Part shown: piece by piece, positions 8,064 to 17,534 of the stretch
Layout of the letters: each line of letters starts with the position of its first letter
Position numbering within the stretch: position 1 is the first letter of the stretch
Assembly (NCBI GenBank): GCA_016234685.1
Contig: JACRAT010000032.1
Coordinates: 28,495 to 92,494, forward strand
DNA from: Nitrosomonadales bacterium
Lineage (GTDB): Bacteria > Pseudomonadota > Gammaproteobacteria > Burkholderiales > Gallionellaceae
Direction: 5' to 3'
DNA: 64,000 nucleotides
The notes under the pieces: model-generated
Databases searched by the model: none
The model's input: only the letters and a program-made list of their open reading frames with translations
What the model was told of the DNA's origin: nothing
Program-made: the position numbers and the translations under genes

Positions 8064-9392
8064 ATGCCTTCTCGTTCCACCAAGCCGCTCGATTTCGTCG
8101 TCTGGTTCCGCTCCGTCGCGCCCTACATCAATGCCTTTCGCGGGCGGACGTTCGTGGTGGCGTTCGGCGGCGAGGTGGTGGCGGACGGCAAGTTCGTCGA
8201 GTTGACGCATGATTTCAATCTGCTGGCGGCACTGGGTATCCGACTGGTGCTGGTGCATGGCGCGCGGCCACAGATCGAGCAGCATCTTTCGCGCAACAAC
8301 ATCGCCGACCATTATCACCAGAACATCCGGCTGACCGACGCGGCGACGATGAAGTGCGTGAAGGAGGCGGTGGGGCGGGTGCGGCTGGAGATCGAGGCGC
8401 TGCTGTCGATGGGGCTGGCGAATTCGCCGATGGCGAACGCCGACATCCGGGTGGCGGGCGGCAATTTCATCACGGCGCAGCCGATGGGCGTGATCCACGG
8501 TATGGATCTGCAACACACCGGGCGGGTGCGCAAGGTGGATGTCGCCGCCATCCGCGACCGTATGGAGTTCGGCGAGGTCGTGCTGTTGTCGCCGCTGGGA
8601 TATTCGCCCACCGGTGAGGTGTTCAACCTCACGCTGGAGGATGTAGCCTCCCGCGTGGCGGTCGAACTGGATGCGGACAAGCTGGTGTTCCTGATGGATA
8701 CCGACGGCGTGTTCGATGCCGCAGGGGAATTGCTGCGCGAGTTGACGGTGCATCAGGCCAATGCGGTGCTGGGCTCGGGCCAGCCGCTGACCGATGACGC
8801 TGCGTTGTTTCTGCCCTGCGCGGTGTGGGCCTGCGAAGCGGGCGTAGCACGCACTCACCTCATCAGCCGCCACACCGACGGCGCGCTGTTGCAGGAGCTG
8901 TTCACCGACGAGGGCATAGGCACGATGGTGGTGGAGACCACACTGAACACCTTGCGCGATGCCAGCATCGAGGACGTGGGCGGCATTCTGCAACTGCTGC
9001 AACCGCTGGAGGACGACGGCATTCTGGTGCGCCGCTCGCGCGAGTTGCTGGAACGCGAGATCGAGAAGTTCGTGGTGCTGGAACATGACCACCGCATCAT
9101 CGGCTGCGCGGCACTCTATCCCTTTGCGGACGAAGAGGCAGGCGAGCTTGCCTGCCTCGCCATCCAGCCCTCCTGCCGCCGCCACGGCTACGGCGACGCG
9201 CTGCTCAAGCACATCACCGCCGAGGCGCAGGCGATGGGGCTGAAGCGGCTGATCGTGCTGACCACTCGCACCGCGCACTGGTTCATCGAGCGCGGTTTCA
9301 AGGAGATCGACGTATCCGAGCTGCCTTCGCAGAAGAAGGAGCTGTACAACTACCAGCGGCGCTCCAAGGTGTTCGCCAAGAATATCCGGTAA
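8064..9392 (+). CDS. argA: N-acetylglutamate synthase (amino-acid N-acetyltransferase)
   Basis: 442 residues, standard for the classical ArgA (443 in E. coli). It transfers acetyl from acetyl-CoA to L-glutamate, the first step of arginine synthesis. The N-terminal two thirds are an amino-acid-kinase fold (FVVAFGGEVV, LVLVHGARPQIEQHL), which binds feedback arginine; the C-terminal third is a GNAT domain (CLAIQPSCRRHGYGDALL). The ATG at 8064 gives the family-typical N-terminus (FVVWFRSVAPYINAFRGRTF); an in-frame ATG at 8016 would add 16 extra residues. It is transcribed away from the copper operon and sits alone. Confidence 0.93.
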   Translation: MPSRSTKPLDFVVWFRSVAPYINAFRGRTFVVAFGGEVVADGKFVELTHDFNLLAALGIRLVLVHGARPQIEQHLSRNNIADHYHQNIRLTDAATMKCVKEAVGRVRLEIEALLSMGLANSPMANADIRVAGGNFITAQPMGVIHGMDLQHTGRVRKVDVAAIRDRMEFGEVVLLSPLGYSPTGEVFNLTLEDVASRVAVELDADKLVFLMDTDGVFDAAGELLRELTVHQANAVLGSGQPLTDDAALFLPCAVWACEAGVARTHLISRHTDGALLQELFTDEGIGTMVVETTLNTLRDASIEDVGGILQLLQPLEDDGILVRRSRELLEREIEKFVVLEHDHRIIGCAALYPFADEEAGELACLAIQPSCRRHGYGDALLKHITAEAQAMGLKRLIVLTTRTAHWFIERGFKEIDVSELPSQKKELYNYQRRSKVFAKNIR

Positions 9393-9415
9393 AATCCGGT
9401 GAGCTGAATCAACTT

Positions 9416-9539
9416 CGCCCCAACCCCTCCCGACCTCCCCTTGTGCGAGCATCCGCTACGCGGATTGCCTGCCGAAAACACCACAGGGGAGGAGCAATTC
9501 GGATTCCCGCCCTTATCAGCGGGAGTTGGAGGGGAGCTA
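9416..9539. repeat. composite mosaic repeat between argA and yggX
   Basis: Outer inverted segments (CCCCAACCCCTCCCGACC ... GGGAGTTGGAGGGGAG) and an inner pair (CCTCCCCTTGTG / CACAGGGGAGG) flank a short core containing CCGCTACGCGG at 9453-9463. That 11-mer is also present in the cores of the elements at 46570-46686 and 56089-56245. No gene is seen here. Confidence 0.7.
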
Positions 9540-9569
9540 ATGAATCAACCGAACCGACTGGAGAGCAAC

Positions 9570-9842
9570 ATGGCAAGAATGGTGAACTGCGTGAAACTGG
9601 GACGTGAAGCCGAAGGGCTGGAGCGTCCGACCTACCCCGGCCCGCTGGGCCAGCGCATCTTCGACAATGTTTCCAAGGAAGCCTGGCAAGGCTGGATCAA
9701 GTTCCAGACCATGCTGGTGAACGAGAACCGCCTCAATCTGGCCGATGCCAGCGCGCGGCAATATCTGGTGCAGCAGATGGAGAATTATTTCTTCGGACAG
9801 GGCGTGCAAGCGCCGCAAGGTTTCGTGCCACCCAAGGGCTGA
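9570..9842 (+). CDS. yggX: YggX-type Fe(2+)-trafficking/oxidative-damage protection protein
   Basis: 90 residues, exactly the family size. The start [17 protein letters not shown] carries the conserved N-terminal Cys7-equivalent (MVNCVKLG), followed by [14 protein letters not shown] and WQ.WQ.MLVNE.RLN-like blocks (here [25 protein letters not shown]). YggX protects Fe-S proteins and limits damage from labile iron in the cytoplasm. GAGAG stands 4 bases before the ATG at 9570; longer in-frame starts run back into the upstream repeat and are not credible. Confidence 0.92.
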   Translation: MARMVNCVKLGREAEGLERPTYPGPLGQRIFDNVSKEAWQGWIKFQTMLVNENRLNLADASARQYLVQQMENYFFGQGVQAPQGFVPPKG

Positions 9843-9971
9843 GCCAAACCGCCTCACCGAAGGGAAACCTCGAAAAACCTACCGCGCACCTTACACTCAA
9901 GCCGCTCGCTACGGTTTTTCAAGGCTTCCAGCGGTGTCTCTGCACACTGCTGCTTCCCCCGAATTTGTTTG

Positions 9972-12900
9972 CTATTTCCCGCGCTTGCGCTTGCTGGCGT
10001 GAGATGTTGCGGGCTTCACATCCGGGCCGTTCGACAATTTCACGAACTGCCCTTCTGCGCCGAACCTCAGCGTCTGTCCGCTCGCCACGTCGTACACCAA
10101 GGCCGTGCGGATGATGTCGCCCGGCGCGAAGGCTTTCTTGTCGAACGCGGGATCACCGCTGTTCAGTACGGTCAGATCTCGGCTTTGCGGATACAGGCCG
10201 CGCGTCTCGCTCAGGCCACTGATGTGGAAGACGCAAGTGCCATCTTCAGCGGTATCTTTGCACCCAGCTTCCGCCGTAGCGGTGCGCAACTGGAAGCTGT
10301 AATCGTGGAGGTACTGCGGCGTGCCGCTGGCATTCTTCAGCTCGGCGTACACCACCACCCACTCGCCTTCAGCCGTCACCTCCTTCGCGCCTTCCGACTT
10401 CAGAATCTTGCCGGGATGGGCCGTACCGATGACCGACACTTCCCAGCCCGGTAGCTTGAAGCTGCTCTTGCCATGCGACTTGGCGTAAGCATCCTTGACC
10501 TCGGTCGGCGCAGGGGCGGGATCGACCTGGATCGTCGGCGCAGCTTCGACCACCGGCGTCGGCTCGACCTTGGCGACAGGCTCGGGCGCGGGCGGTGCAA
10601 CGGGCATCGGCGCGACCAGCGGCGTGACGTGCTTCAGGTTACCGATGTCGACGAAGCTCTCATCCAAGCCGAACTTGACCGGCTTGCCGTTCAGCGCCAG
10701 ATCGTAGACCAGCGCCGTGCGGATCACCGCGCCCGGCGCGTAAGCCAGCTTGTCGTAACTCGGCTCACCCGAATTCAGCACCGGCAAGCCACGGCTGGTC
10801 TGATACTGCGCGCGCGCCTGACCGAATCCGCTCAAAGTGTAGCGGCAGCCTGCCTCGACCGGGGTCTTGCAGCCGGGCGTGCGCCCGCTGGTGATGGCCT
10901 GGAAGCTGTAATCGTGGATGTACTGCGGCAGGTCGCTAGCGTTCTTCAGTTCGACGAACAGCACCAGCCATTCGTTCTCGGCGGTCGCATTGTCCACCTG
11001 CTCGGAGAGCAAAGTCTTGCCGTAGCGCGTAGCCCCTAGGATGGAGACGTTCCACGCCTCGGACTTGATCTTGCCGTTGATCTTGAGCGGTGTGTAAGGC
11101 GTTTTGATCTCGACCAAAGGCGGCGTCGCCTCGACTTTCTCGATCACCGGCGCGGCGACCGGCTCTGCTTGGGGAATCGGCGCGACGGGCGCAACGACCA
11201 CCGGCGGCTCGACCACAGCGGCAGGCTCGGGCTGAACTCGTGCCATGAGCTCTCGGCTAGGCACTGGCGGTGTTTCGACCACTGGCGCGGCGATAACTTC
11301 GACCTTGATCTCTGGAGCAGGCGTCGGAACTGGCTCGACCTTGATCGGCTCGACCTTGATCGGCTCGACAGGCGCTTGGGCTGGCTCGGCCTGTACCGGC
11401 GCAATCTTCACCGGCTCGACCGCAGGGGTGGGAGCTGGCTCGACGACAGGTACGATCACAGGAGTCGGCGCAACGACGGGCTCAGGCTGCGCAACTGGTT
11501 GCACCGCTTCGACCTTGATCTCGGGCACAGGCAGCGCTGGTGCAATGACTTCGGGCACGGCTTGCGGCGCAGGAACTGGCAGCGCCAGCGGCGCGATGTT
11601 CTTTAGGTTACCCAAGTCGACATAGCTCTCGCCCAGACCGAGCTTGAGTTGCTTGACCGCCAGCGACAGGTCGTAGACCAGTGCGGTGCGGATCACCGCG
11701 CCCGGCGCGTAGGCCAGCTTGTCGTAACCCGGCTCGCCGGTGTTCAGCACCGTCAGCCCACGGCTCTCCTGATACTGCTTGCGAGCCTCTCCTGCGCCGC
11801 TGATGAAGCTGCGGCAATCCCCCTTCTCCAGCGGATTTTTGCAGCTCAGCTTACGTCCGTTGGACAGCAACTGGAAACTGTAATCGTGGATGAATTGGGG
11901 ACGTGTGCTGCTGTTCTTCAATTCGACGAACAGCACTAACCATTCGTTCTCAGCTGTCGCATCGCTGACCTGCTCCGAAGTCAGCGTCTTGCCGTAACGC
12001 GCCGCGCCCAGCACGGCGATGTCCCAGCCCTCGGCCTTGAGCGCATCCTTCAGCTTGAGTGGGGTGTAGGGCACTTTGATCTCAGCCAACGGCGGAGTCG
12101 GCGCGACCCGCGTGATAACGGGAGCGACTGGCTCAGGTGCGACTTCGACCGGCTTGCTCACCGGAGCCGGCGTCGGCACGACTTCAGGCACGACCGGAGG
12201 CACGGGACGCGGCGCTTCTTCGGCCAACTTGACTATCGCCACCGGCGCTTCCGGCTGAACCTTGACGATGGAAGGTTTGGGCGGCGCGGGCGAACGCGGC
12301 ACGTTGCGCAGATTGCCCAAGTTCACCCAGCTGTTGGTCTGACCGAATCTGAGCGACTGCCCCGACAGTGGCAGATCGTAGATCAGCGCTGTGCGCAGGG
12401 TCGCGCCCGGTTCGACCTCGCGCTTGTCGAAATCCGGTGTGCCGGTGTTTAGAATGCTCAGCCCGCGCATCTGCTGATACACGTTGCGAGCCTCGATCTG
12501 TCCATTGATGAAGTGGCGGCAACCGCCATCTTCGGCAAGGCTCTTGCAGTCTGGCCCGGAGTCGGCAGAAATGATCTGGAAGCCGTAATCGTGGACGAAT
12601 AGCGATGAATCGCTGACGTTCTTGAGTTCGACGAAGACCACGACCCACTCGCCTTCAGCCGTCACCTCGCGGGTCCGCTCCGAAACCAGAGTCTTGCCGG
12701 GGCGTGCCACCCCCAGTACGGCGATGTCCCAGCCCGGCGACTTGATCGTCTCCCGCGACTTCAGATGTGTGTATTTTTCAGTGATCGCAGCGGGCGGTGG
12801 CGTGACGATATGGGCCTTGCGCTCTGCGACAACCGCTCGCGGACGGATGTCTGCCGCACCCAGCGTCAATCCCATCGAGGTGTGCAGCGGCAGCGCCTCG

Positions 12901-13199
12901 CCATTCTTGAGTGCGCGCATTGCCGCGTAAGAGGCTGGCTCCCGAACCGGCAGCAGCTCTTCACTCGGCTGCAACGGCAGGCCCGGACGGGTGCGCGAAC
13001 GCAAAATGGATGTGTACGAAGAGCGAGAAGTCAGCGCTTTGGCGGGTCTTTCGCGGGGTTCTGCGGGGGGGCGGACTTGCTCGGCTTCTGCGGGAGGATG
13101 TCCCATCGCCCGATCATACAATCGACCTACGGTCGAACAACCGCCGAGCGCGGAGGCGCACAGCAAGGTGAACAGGGAATATCTAATACGCTTCTGCAT
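9972..13199 (-). CDS. lipoprotein with four tandem copies of an unrecognised Cys-paired domain
   Basis: 1075 residues. Signal with lipobox LGGC (Cys21). After a variable N-terminal region come four copies of one domain at about 145-300, 380-538, 700-860 and 905-1058, separated by linkers very rich in Pro, Val, Ala and Glu. Each copy shows the same landmarks: GW(D/E)(I/V)(A/S)V(L/I)G, AE(G/N)EW(L/V)V, ELKN, HDY.FQ, a Cys pair 8-9 residues apart (C218/C227, C453/C462, C777/C785, C980/C989), VLN(T/S)G.P..DK, and a PG..(I/L)RTAL(V/I)YD strand. The pattern resembles extracellular DUF4352-like beta-sandwich domains, but I cannot assign it firmly. It probably sits in the outer membrane facing the periplasm or outside. 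Confidence 0.8.
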   Translation of the reverse strand: MQKRIRYSLFTLLCASALGGCSTVGRLYDRAMGHPPAEAEQVRPPAEPRERPAKALTSRSSYTSILRSRTRPGLPLQPSEELLPVREPASYAAMRALKNGEALPLHTSMGLTLGAADIRPRAVVAERKAHIVTPPPAAITEKYTHLKSRETIKSPGWDIAVLGVARPGKTLVSERTREVTAEGEWVVVFVELKNVSDSSLFVHDYGFQIISADSGPDCKSLAEDGGCRHFINGQIEARNVYQQMRGLSILNTGTPDFDKREVEPGATLRTALIYDLPLSGQSLRFGQTNSWVNLGNLRNVPRSPAPPKPSIVKVQPEAPVAIVKLAEEAPRPVPPVVPEVVPTPAPVSKPVEVAPEPVAPVITRVAPTPPLAEIKVPYTPLKLKDALKAEGWDIAVLGAARYGKTLTSEQVSDATAENEWLVLFVELKNSSTRPQFIHDYSFQLLSNGRKLSCKNPLEKGDCRSFISGAGEARKQYQESRGLTVLNTGEPGYDKLAYAPGAVIRTALVYDLSLAVKQLKLGLGESYVDLGNLKNIAPLALPVPAPQAVPEVIAPALPVPEIKVEAVQPVAQPEPVVAPTPVIVPVVEPAPTPAVEPVKIAPVQAEPAQAPVEPIKVEPIKVEPVPTPAPEIKVEVIAAPVVETPPVPSRELMARVQPEPAAVVEPPVVVAPVAPIPQAEPVAAPVIEKVEATPPLVEIKTPYTPLKINGKIKSEAWNVSILGATRYGKTLLSEQVDNATAENEWLVLFVELKNASDLPQYIHDYSFQAITSGRTPGCKTPVEAGCRYTLSGFGQARAQYQTSRGLPVLNSGEPSYDKLAYAPGAVIRTALVYDLALNGKPVKFGLDESFVDIGNLKHVTPLVAPMPVAPPAPEPVAKVEPTPVVEAAPTIQVDPAPAPTEVKDAYAKSHGKSSFKLPGWEVSVIGTAHPGKILKSEGAKEVTAEGEWVVVYAELKNASGTPQYLHDYSFQLRTATAEAGCKDTAEDGTCVFHISGLSETRGLYPQSRDLTVLNSGDPAFDKKAFAPGDIIRTALVYDVASGQTLRFGAEGQFVKLSNGPDVKPATSHASKRKRGK

Positions 13200-13477
13200 C
13201 TTGAGTTATTGCGCGCAAGGCGATGACGCCATCACGCATGAGGGCTGGAGAAGCGATCTCGTTTCCCGGCGATCCGAACTACTAGAAATCTGCCCAAGAC
13301 ACACCGCACACCCAGCCCATTTAGTAATAATTCGCGAAGGCTACCGGAATTCGCCCTGTAAAGCCAGATTTCCGGCTCAGCCGGACGAAAAAACCACGCT
13401 TTTCTGTCGACCTTTACTAGTCGAGGCAAGTCGTTGTTCTCAATGCGCTTGATTTCCGCCCGAACGAGCGGATGAGA
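13200..13477. other. 278-bp gene-free stretch
   Basis: It lies between the lipoprotein start and the ppx stop, both on the minus strand, so it should hold the lipoprotein promoter and the ppx 3' end. A tight inverted repeat TCCGGCTCAGCCGGA is present near 13370-13385 and an imperfect CCGCTC/GGGCGG hairpin just beyond ppx, but neither has a convincing T-run. Short open frames here lack ribosome sites. Confidence 0.5.
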
Positions 13478-14413
13478 CTAGTTTGCCAAATTGACCTGAC
13501 GGGCGCATTCCAGCAGGTCGTACAGCACGCCGTCCTGTAAAGCGCCCTGTGCGGGCCGCATCTGCTCAATGCCAAGTTCACAGAAAAGGGTGTACAGGAT
13601 GGCAAAACCGCCGGGTAGCGCCAGCACTCGGTCAGGCTTGATGCCGGCGATGTTCAGCGCAGTCACATCTCCCGCCGCCAGCAGGCGCTCACGCAGGCAT
13701 TCCAAGGCGGAACGGGTGATGCCGCTATCGCTGAATCCGTTCTGGGACAGGATCTCATTGACCACCTTCGCCGTGCCAGACGAGCCATGCGCCGTCTCCC
13801 ATTGCGAGGCGACAAAACGCGGCGCGATGGTTTGCAACTCGTGGCGCACCGCTTGTTCGGCGGTAGCCAGATTGATCGCAGTGATCTTGCCGCCGGGAAA
13901 GTAGCGCAGACTGTAACTGACGCTACCCATGCGCAGGCTTTCCAACTCCAGCGGGATAAAACCCTCTCCGATGATGAATTCGGTGGAGCCGCCACCGATG
14001 TCGATCACCAGCCGACGCTCCGCCGAAGGCGGCAGACCATGCGAGACGCCGAGATAGATCAGCCGCGCCTCTTCGCGTCCGGCGATGGTTTCGATGGGAT
14101 AACCCAGAGCCGCCTCAAATTTGGGCATGAAGTCGGCGGTATTGCTGGCGATGCGCAAAGTGTTCGTGCCGACGACCCGCACCGCCGCAGCTGGCAATCC
14201 GTTCAGACATGAATTGAAATGCCGCAGACAGTCCAACGCCCGCTGCTGGGCTGCCTCATCGAGGGTGTTGTTGGCGTCGAGGCCTGCGGCCAACCGCACG
14301 GGCTGACGCTGACCGTCGATCAGGGTGAGCTGATCGCCCTCGACTCTCGCCAGCTGCAAACGAAAGCTGTTCGAGCCGAGGTCAAGCGCGGCAATGACGG
14401 AGGGTTGTTGCAA
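13478..14413 (-). CDS. ppx: exopolyphosphatase / guanosine pentaphosphatase family protein (short form)
   Basis: 311 residues, only the N-terminal ASKHA-type catalytic region of the Ppx/GppA family; the C-terminal HD-like part of the 500-residue E. coli enzymes is absent, as in many short Ppx proteins. The phosphate-binding motifs ALDLGSNSFRL, VVGTNTLR, IAGREEARLIYLG and VIDIGGGSTEF are intact. It hydrolyses polyphosphate from the end and may act on pppGpp. The apparent start is TTG at 14413, 15 bases after the phoU stop, so it likely forms a phosphate operon with phoU. Confidence 0.88.
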   Translation of the reverse strand: MQQPSVIAALDLGSNSFRLQLARVEGDQLTLIDGQRQPVRLAAGLDANNTLDEAAQQRALDCLRHFNSCLNGLPAAAVRVVGTNTLRIASNTADFMPKFEAALGYPIETIAGREEARLIYLGVSHGLPPSAERRLVIDIGGGSTEFIIGEGFIPLELESLRMGSVSYSLRYFPGGKITAINLATAEQAVRHELQTIAPRFVASQWETAHGSSGTAKVVNEILSQNGFSDSGITRSALECLRERLLAAGDVTALNIAGIKPDRVLALPGGFAILYTLFCELGIEQMRPAQGALQDGVLYDLLECARQVNLAN

Positions 14414-14428
14414 GAAATGCCTGCTGGT

Positions 14429-15136
14429 TCAGTTCTGGACTTCGCGCTCGATCTCTTCCACAGTGACGTGACGCACGTCGCGGCCCTTGACCATGTAGAC
14501 CACATATTCGGACATGTTCTTGGCGTGGTCGCCGATACGTTCGATGGCCTTGGCCACGAACAGGATCTCCAGCGAGGTGGAGATGGTGCGCGGATCTTCC
14601 ATCATGAAGGTGATGAGGTAGCGCATGATGGCACGGAACTCTTCGTCCACCTGCTCGTCCTGACGCACCACTTGCGCGGCGGTGGAAAGATCGAGGCGGG
14701 CGAAGGCGTCCAGCGATTTGCGCAACATATCCAGCGCGATGTCGGCGGCGTGCTTGATCTCGTTATAGCGCGGCAGATTCAGGCGCTCGCGCTGCGACAG
14801 TAGCTTGGCCATACGGGCGATCTTTTCGGCTTCGTCGCCGATGCGCTCCAGATCGGTGATGGTCTTGATGACGGTCATCACCATACGCAGGTCGCCTGCG
14901 GCGGGCTGGCGGCGGGCGATGATCTGGCTGCAAGTCTCGTCGATCTCGACCTCCATCGCGTTGACGCGATGGTCGTCAGCGATGACGCGGTTCATCAGCT
15001 CGACGTCTCCGCTGGTCAACGCTTCGACCGCCAAGCGGATCTGGTTCTCCACCAGCCCCCCCATCTGCAACACGCGGGAGCGCACGGCTTCAAGTTCGGT
15101 GTCAAACTGCTTGGACGTATGCTCGGTGGTAATCAT
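14429..15136 (-). CDS. phoU: phosphate signalling protein PhoU
   Basis: 235 residues, typical size. PhoU is a cytoplasmic two-repeat three-helix-bundle protein that represses the Pho regulon through PstSCAB and PhoR. The repeated metal-binding patterns E...D and (I)ERIGD(E/H)A appear twice (LERIGDEAEKIA and IERIGDHAKNMSEYV). The ATG at 15136 has GAGGAAG upstream; a longer frame from 15184 would start inside a stem-loop. It is followed by ppx and preceded by rpiA on the same strand; no pst genes lie in the window. Confidence 0.94.
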   Translation of the reverse strand: MITTEHTSKQFDTELEAVRSRVLQMGGLVENQIRLAVEALTSGDVELMNRVIADDHRVNAMEVEIDETCSQIIARRQPAAGDLRMVMTVIKTITDLERIGDEAEKIARMAKLLSQRERLNLPRYNEIKHAADIALDMLRKSLDAFARLDLSTAAQVVRQDEQVDEEFRAIMRYLITFMMEDPRTISTSLEILFVAKAIERIGDHAKNMSEYVVYMVKGRDVRHVTVEEIEREVQN

Positions 15137-15149
15137 GGTCTTCCTCAAG

Positions 15150-15172
15150 AATTTTCGGCCTGACCGAAAATT
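15150..15172. promoter_or_regulatory. perfect inverted repeat between rpiA and phoU
   Basis: AATTTTCGG CCTGA CCGAAAATT: nine-base perfect arms with a five-base loop, ending about 14 bases before the phoU start. On the minus strand it follows rpiA and could be a weak terminator, a processing site or an operator for phoU. There is no long T-run. Confidence 0.55.
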
Positions 15173-15203
15173 GTAATCTCGCAATGTAAAGTTTTTATGA
15201 CAC

Positions 15204-15863
15204 TCAGGCGGTCATCGTCTTCACGCCGTCGGCCGTGCCGAGCAGCAGCACATCAGCCGGGCGGCGGGCGAACAGACCGTTGGTGACGATACCGGCAATG
15301 TGATCCAGCGTGGTCTCCAGCTCTACCGGATTCAAAATGTCCCAGCCGTGTACGTCGAGGATCAGGTTACCGTTGTCGGTGGTGAAACCTTCGCGCAGCG
15401 CGGGCTGTCCGCCCAGCTTGACGACTTCGCGCGCCACGAAGCTGCGCGCCATCGGGATCACTTCGATGGGCAGCGGGAACTTGCCCAGCACGTCCACCAG
15501 CTTGCTGGCGTCGCACACGCAGACGAATTTCTTGCTGGCCGCCGCGACGACCTTTTCGCGCGTCAGCGCGCCGCCGCCGCCCTTGACCATGTGCATGTGA
15601 CGGGTGATCTCGTCCGCACCATCCACATACACCGGCAGGTCGCCGGACTCGTTCAGGGTGACGACCTCGATACCGTGGCCTCTCAGACGCTTGGCGGAAG
15701 CCTCAGAACTGGCGACCGCACCACGGATCTTGTGCTTGATCTTGGCTAGTTCATCGATGAAATAATTAGCGGTGGAGCCAGTGCCGACGCCAACATAACA
15801 GTCAGCGGGGATGTGTTCGATAGCAGCCTTGGCGACCGCCTGCTTCAATTCGTCTTGTGTCAT
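15204..15863 (-). CDS. rpiA: ribose-5-phosphate isomerase A
   Basis: 219 residues, as in E. coli. It interconverts ribose-5-phosphate and ribulose-5-phosphate in the pentose phosphate and Calvin pathways. The phosphate-binding [15 protein letters not shown], the substrate loop DGADEI, and [11 protein letters not shown] are all present. AGGGTAGGTT precedes the ATG. It is divergent from ilvA and lies about 70 bases upstream of phoU with a stem-loop in between. Confidence 0.95.
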   Translation of the reverse strand: MTQDELKQAVAKAAIEHIPADCYVGVGTGSTANYFIDELAKIKHKIRGAVASSEASAKRLRGHGIEVVTLNESGDLPVYVDGADEITRHMHMVKGGGGALTREKVVAAASKKFVCVCDASKLVDVLGKFPLPIEVIPMARSFVAREVVKLGGQPALREGFTTDNGNLILDVHGWDILNPVELETTLDHIAGIVTNGLFARRPADVLLLGTADGVKTMTA

Positions 15864-16008
15864 AACCTACCCTGTCGTGTCATTCTGATTTGTGCTCGGA
15901 TTATTGCAGGAATCGGGGAATTTAGAAACCGTGGAATCCCCGAAATTCTTGGGAGGGCGGGCAATTCCTGCTAATCTTGCGGCCAATTCGACCGTCCACC
16001 GCCAGATC

Positions 16009-17526
16009 ATGCAAGACTATCTCAAACGCATCCTTACCGCCCGCGTCTACGACGTGGCCATCGAAACTCCGCTGGAAGCTGCGCCCAACCTGTCCGCCCG
16101 CATCGGCAACAGCGTGCTGTTCAAGCGCGAAGACATGCAGCCGGTGTTCTCGTTCAAGCTGCGCGGTGCTTACAACAAGATGGCGCAGCTCACACCCGAG
16201 CAACTGGCGCGCGGCGTGATCGCCGCCTCGGCGGGCAACCATGCGCAGGGCGTGGCACTGTCGGCACATCGTCTGGGCTGCCGCGCCATCATCGTGATGC
16301 CGACCACCACCCCGCAAGTGAAGATAGACGCAGTGCGCCATTTCGGCCAGGACGCCATCGAGATCGTGCTGCACGGCGACAGCTACAGCGATGCCTGCAC
16401 GCGCGCCTACGAGCTGGAAAAAGAAAAGCAGCTCACCTTCGTCCACCCCTTCGACGATCCCGACGTGATCGCCGGACAAGGCACGGTCGGCATGGAGATC
16501 CTGCGCCAGCACCAAGCTCCGATCCACGCCATATTCTGCGCCATCGGCGGCGGCGGGCTGATCGCGGGCGTGGCCGCTTATGTCAAGCAGGTGCGCCCGG
16601 ACATCAAGGTGATCGGCGTGCAGACCGTGGATTCCGATGCCATGGCGCGTTCGCTCAAGTGCCAGAAGCGCGTCACGCTGAACGATGTGGGCCTGTTCTC
16701 GGACGGCACGGCAGTCAAACTCGCGGGCGAGGAGACCTTCCGCGTCTGCCAGCAGTATGTGGATGAAGTCGTGCTGGTGGACACCGACGCCGTGTGTGCC
16801 GCCATCAAGGACGTGTTTCAGGACACCCGCTCCATCCTCGAACCGGCGGGTGCGCTGGCCGTGGCGGGTGCCAAGCTGTATGCGCAACGCGAGAATCTCA
16901 AGCACAAAGCGCTGGTCGCCGTGTGCAGCGGCGCGAACATGAACTTCGACCGCCTGCGTTTCGTCGCCGAACGCGCTGAGATTGGCGAGAAGCGCGAAGC
17001 CATTCTGGCCGTCACCATCCCCGAGACGCCGGGCAGCTTCCGCAAGTTTTGCGCGCTGCTGGGCAACCGAAACATCACCGAGTTCAACTACCGCTATTCC
17101 GACCCGAAAGCGGCGCAGGTATTCGTCGGCGTGCAGGTGAAAGACCCGTCCGAGACCGTCCGACTGGTCGCCAGCCTGCAACACAACGAGCTGCGCACCT
17201 TGGATCTCACCGACAACGAGATGGCCAAGCTGCACCTGCGCCACATGGTCGGCGGCCACGCAGCAGGCGTCGGCGACGAGATTCTGTTCCGCTTCGAGTT
17301 TCCCGAGCGTCCCGGCGCGCTGATGAACTTCCTCAACCGCATGAACCACACCTGGAACATCAGCCTGTTCCACTACCGCAACCACGGCGCGGACTATGGC
17401 CGCGTACTGGTCGGGATGCAGGTGCCGGACCACGACAAGGACGCGCTGAAGACCTTCCTCGACACGCTCGGTTATCCCTACTGGGATGAGAGCGAGAATC
17501 CGGCTTACCGCCTGTTCTTGGGTTAA
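16009..17526 (+). CDS. ilvA: threonine ammonia-lyase, biosynthetic
   Basis: 505 residues, the long biosynthetic form. This PLP enzyme converts threonine to 2-oxobutanoate, the first step of isoleucine synthesis. The PLP lysine lies in FSFKLRGAYNK, the glycine loop is AIGGGGLIAGVA, and two C-terminal ACT-like regulatory repeats (AILAVTIPETPGSFRKF and ILFRFEFPERPGALMNF) carry the feedback sites. The ATG at 16009 (MQDYLKRILTARVYDVA) matches the usual N-terminus; a frame open from 15892 adds 39 non-family residues. Confidence 0.95.
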   Translation: MQDYLKRILTARVYDVAIETPLEAAPNLSARIGNSVLFKREDMQPVFSFKLRGAYNKMAQLTPEQLARGVIAASAGNHAQGVALSAHRLGCRAIIVMPTTTPQVKIDAVRHFGQDAIEIVLHGDSYSDACTRAYELEKEKQLTFVHPFDDPDVIAGQGTVGMEILRQHQAPIHAIFCAIGGGGLIAGVAAYVKQVRPDIKVIGVQTVDSDAMARSLKCQKRVTLNDVGLFSDGTAVKLAGEETFRVCQQYVDEVVLVDTDAVCAAIKDVFQDTRSILEPAGALAVAGAKLYAQRENLKHKALVAVCSGANMNFDRLRFVAERAEIGEKREAILAVTIPETPGSFRKFCALLGNRNITEFNYRYSDPKAAQVFVGVQVKDPSETVRLVASLQHNELRTLDLTDNEMAKLHLRHMVGGHAAGVGDEILFRFEFPERPGALMNFLNRMNHTWNISLFHYRNHGADYGRVLVGMQVPDHDKDALKTFLDTLGYPYWDESENPAYRLFLG

Positions 17527-17534
17527 CTCGGGTC

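Noticed and set aside
13232..13429. 65-codon minus-strand frame between the lipoprotein and ppx
   Set aside because: No ribosome site and no domain; it overlaps probable promoter sequence.
15922..17433. A 503-codon minus-strand frame opposite ilvA
   Set aside because: Shadow of ilvA, whose protein motifs are unambiguous on the plus strand.
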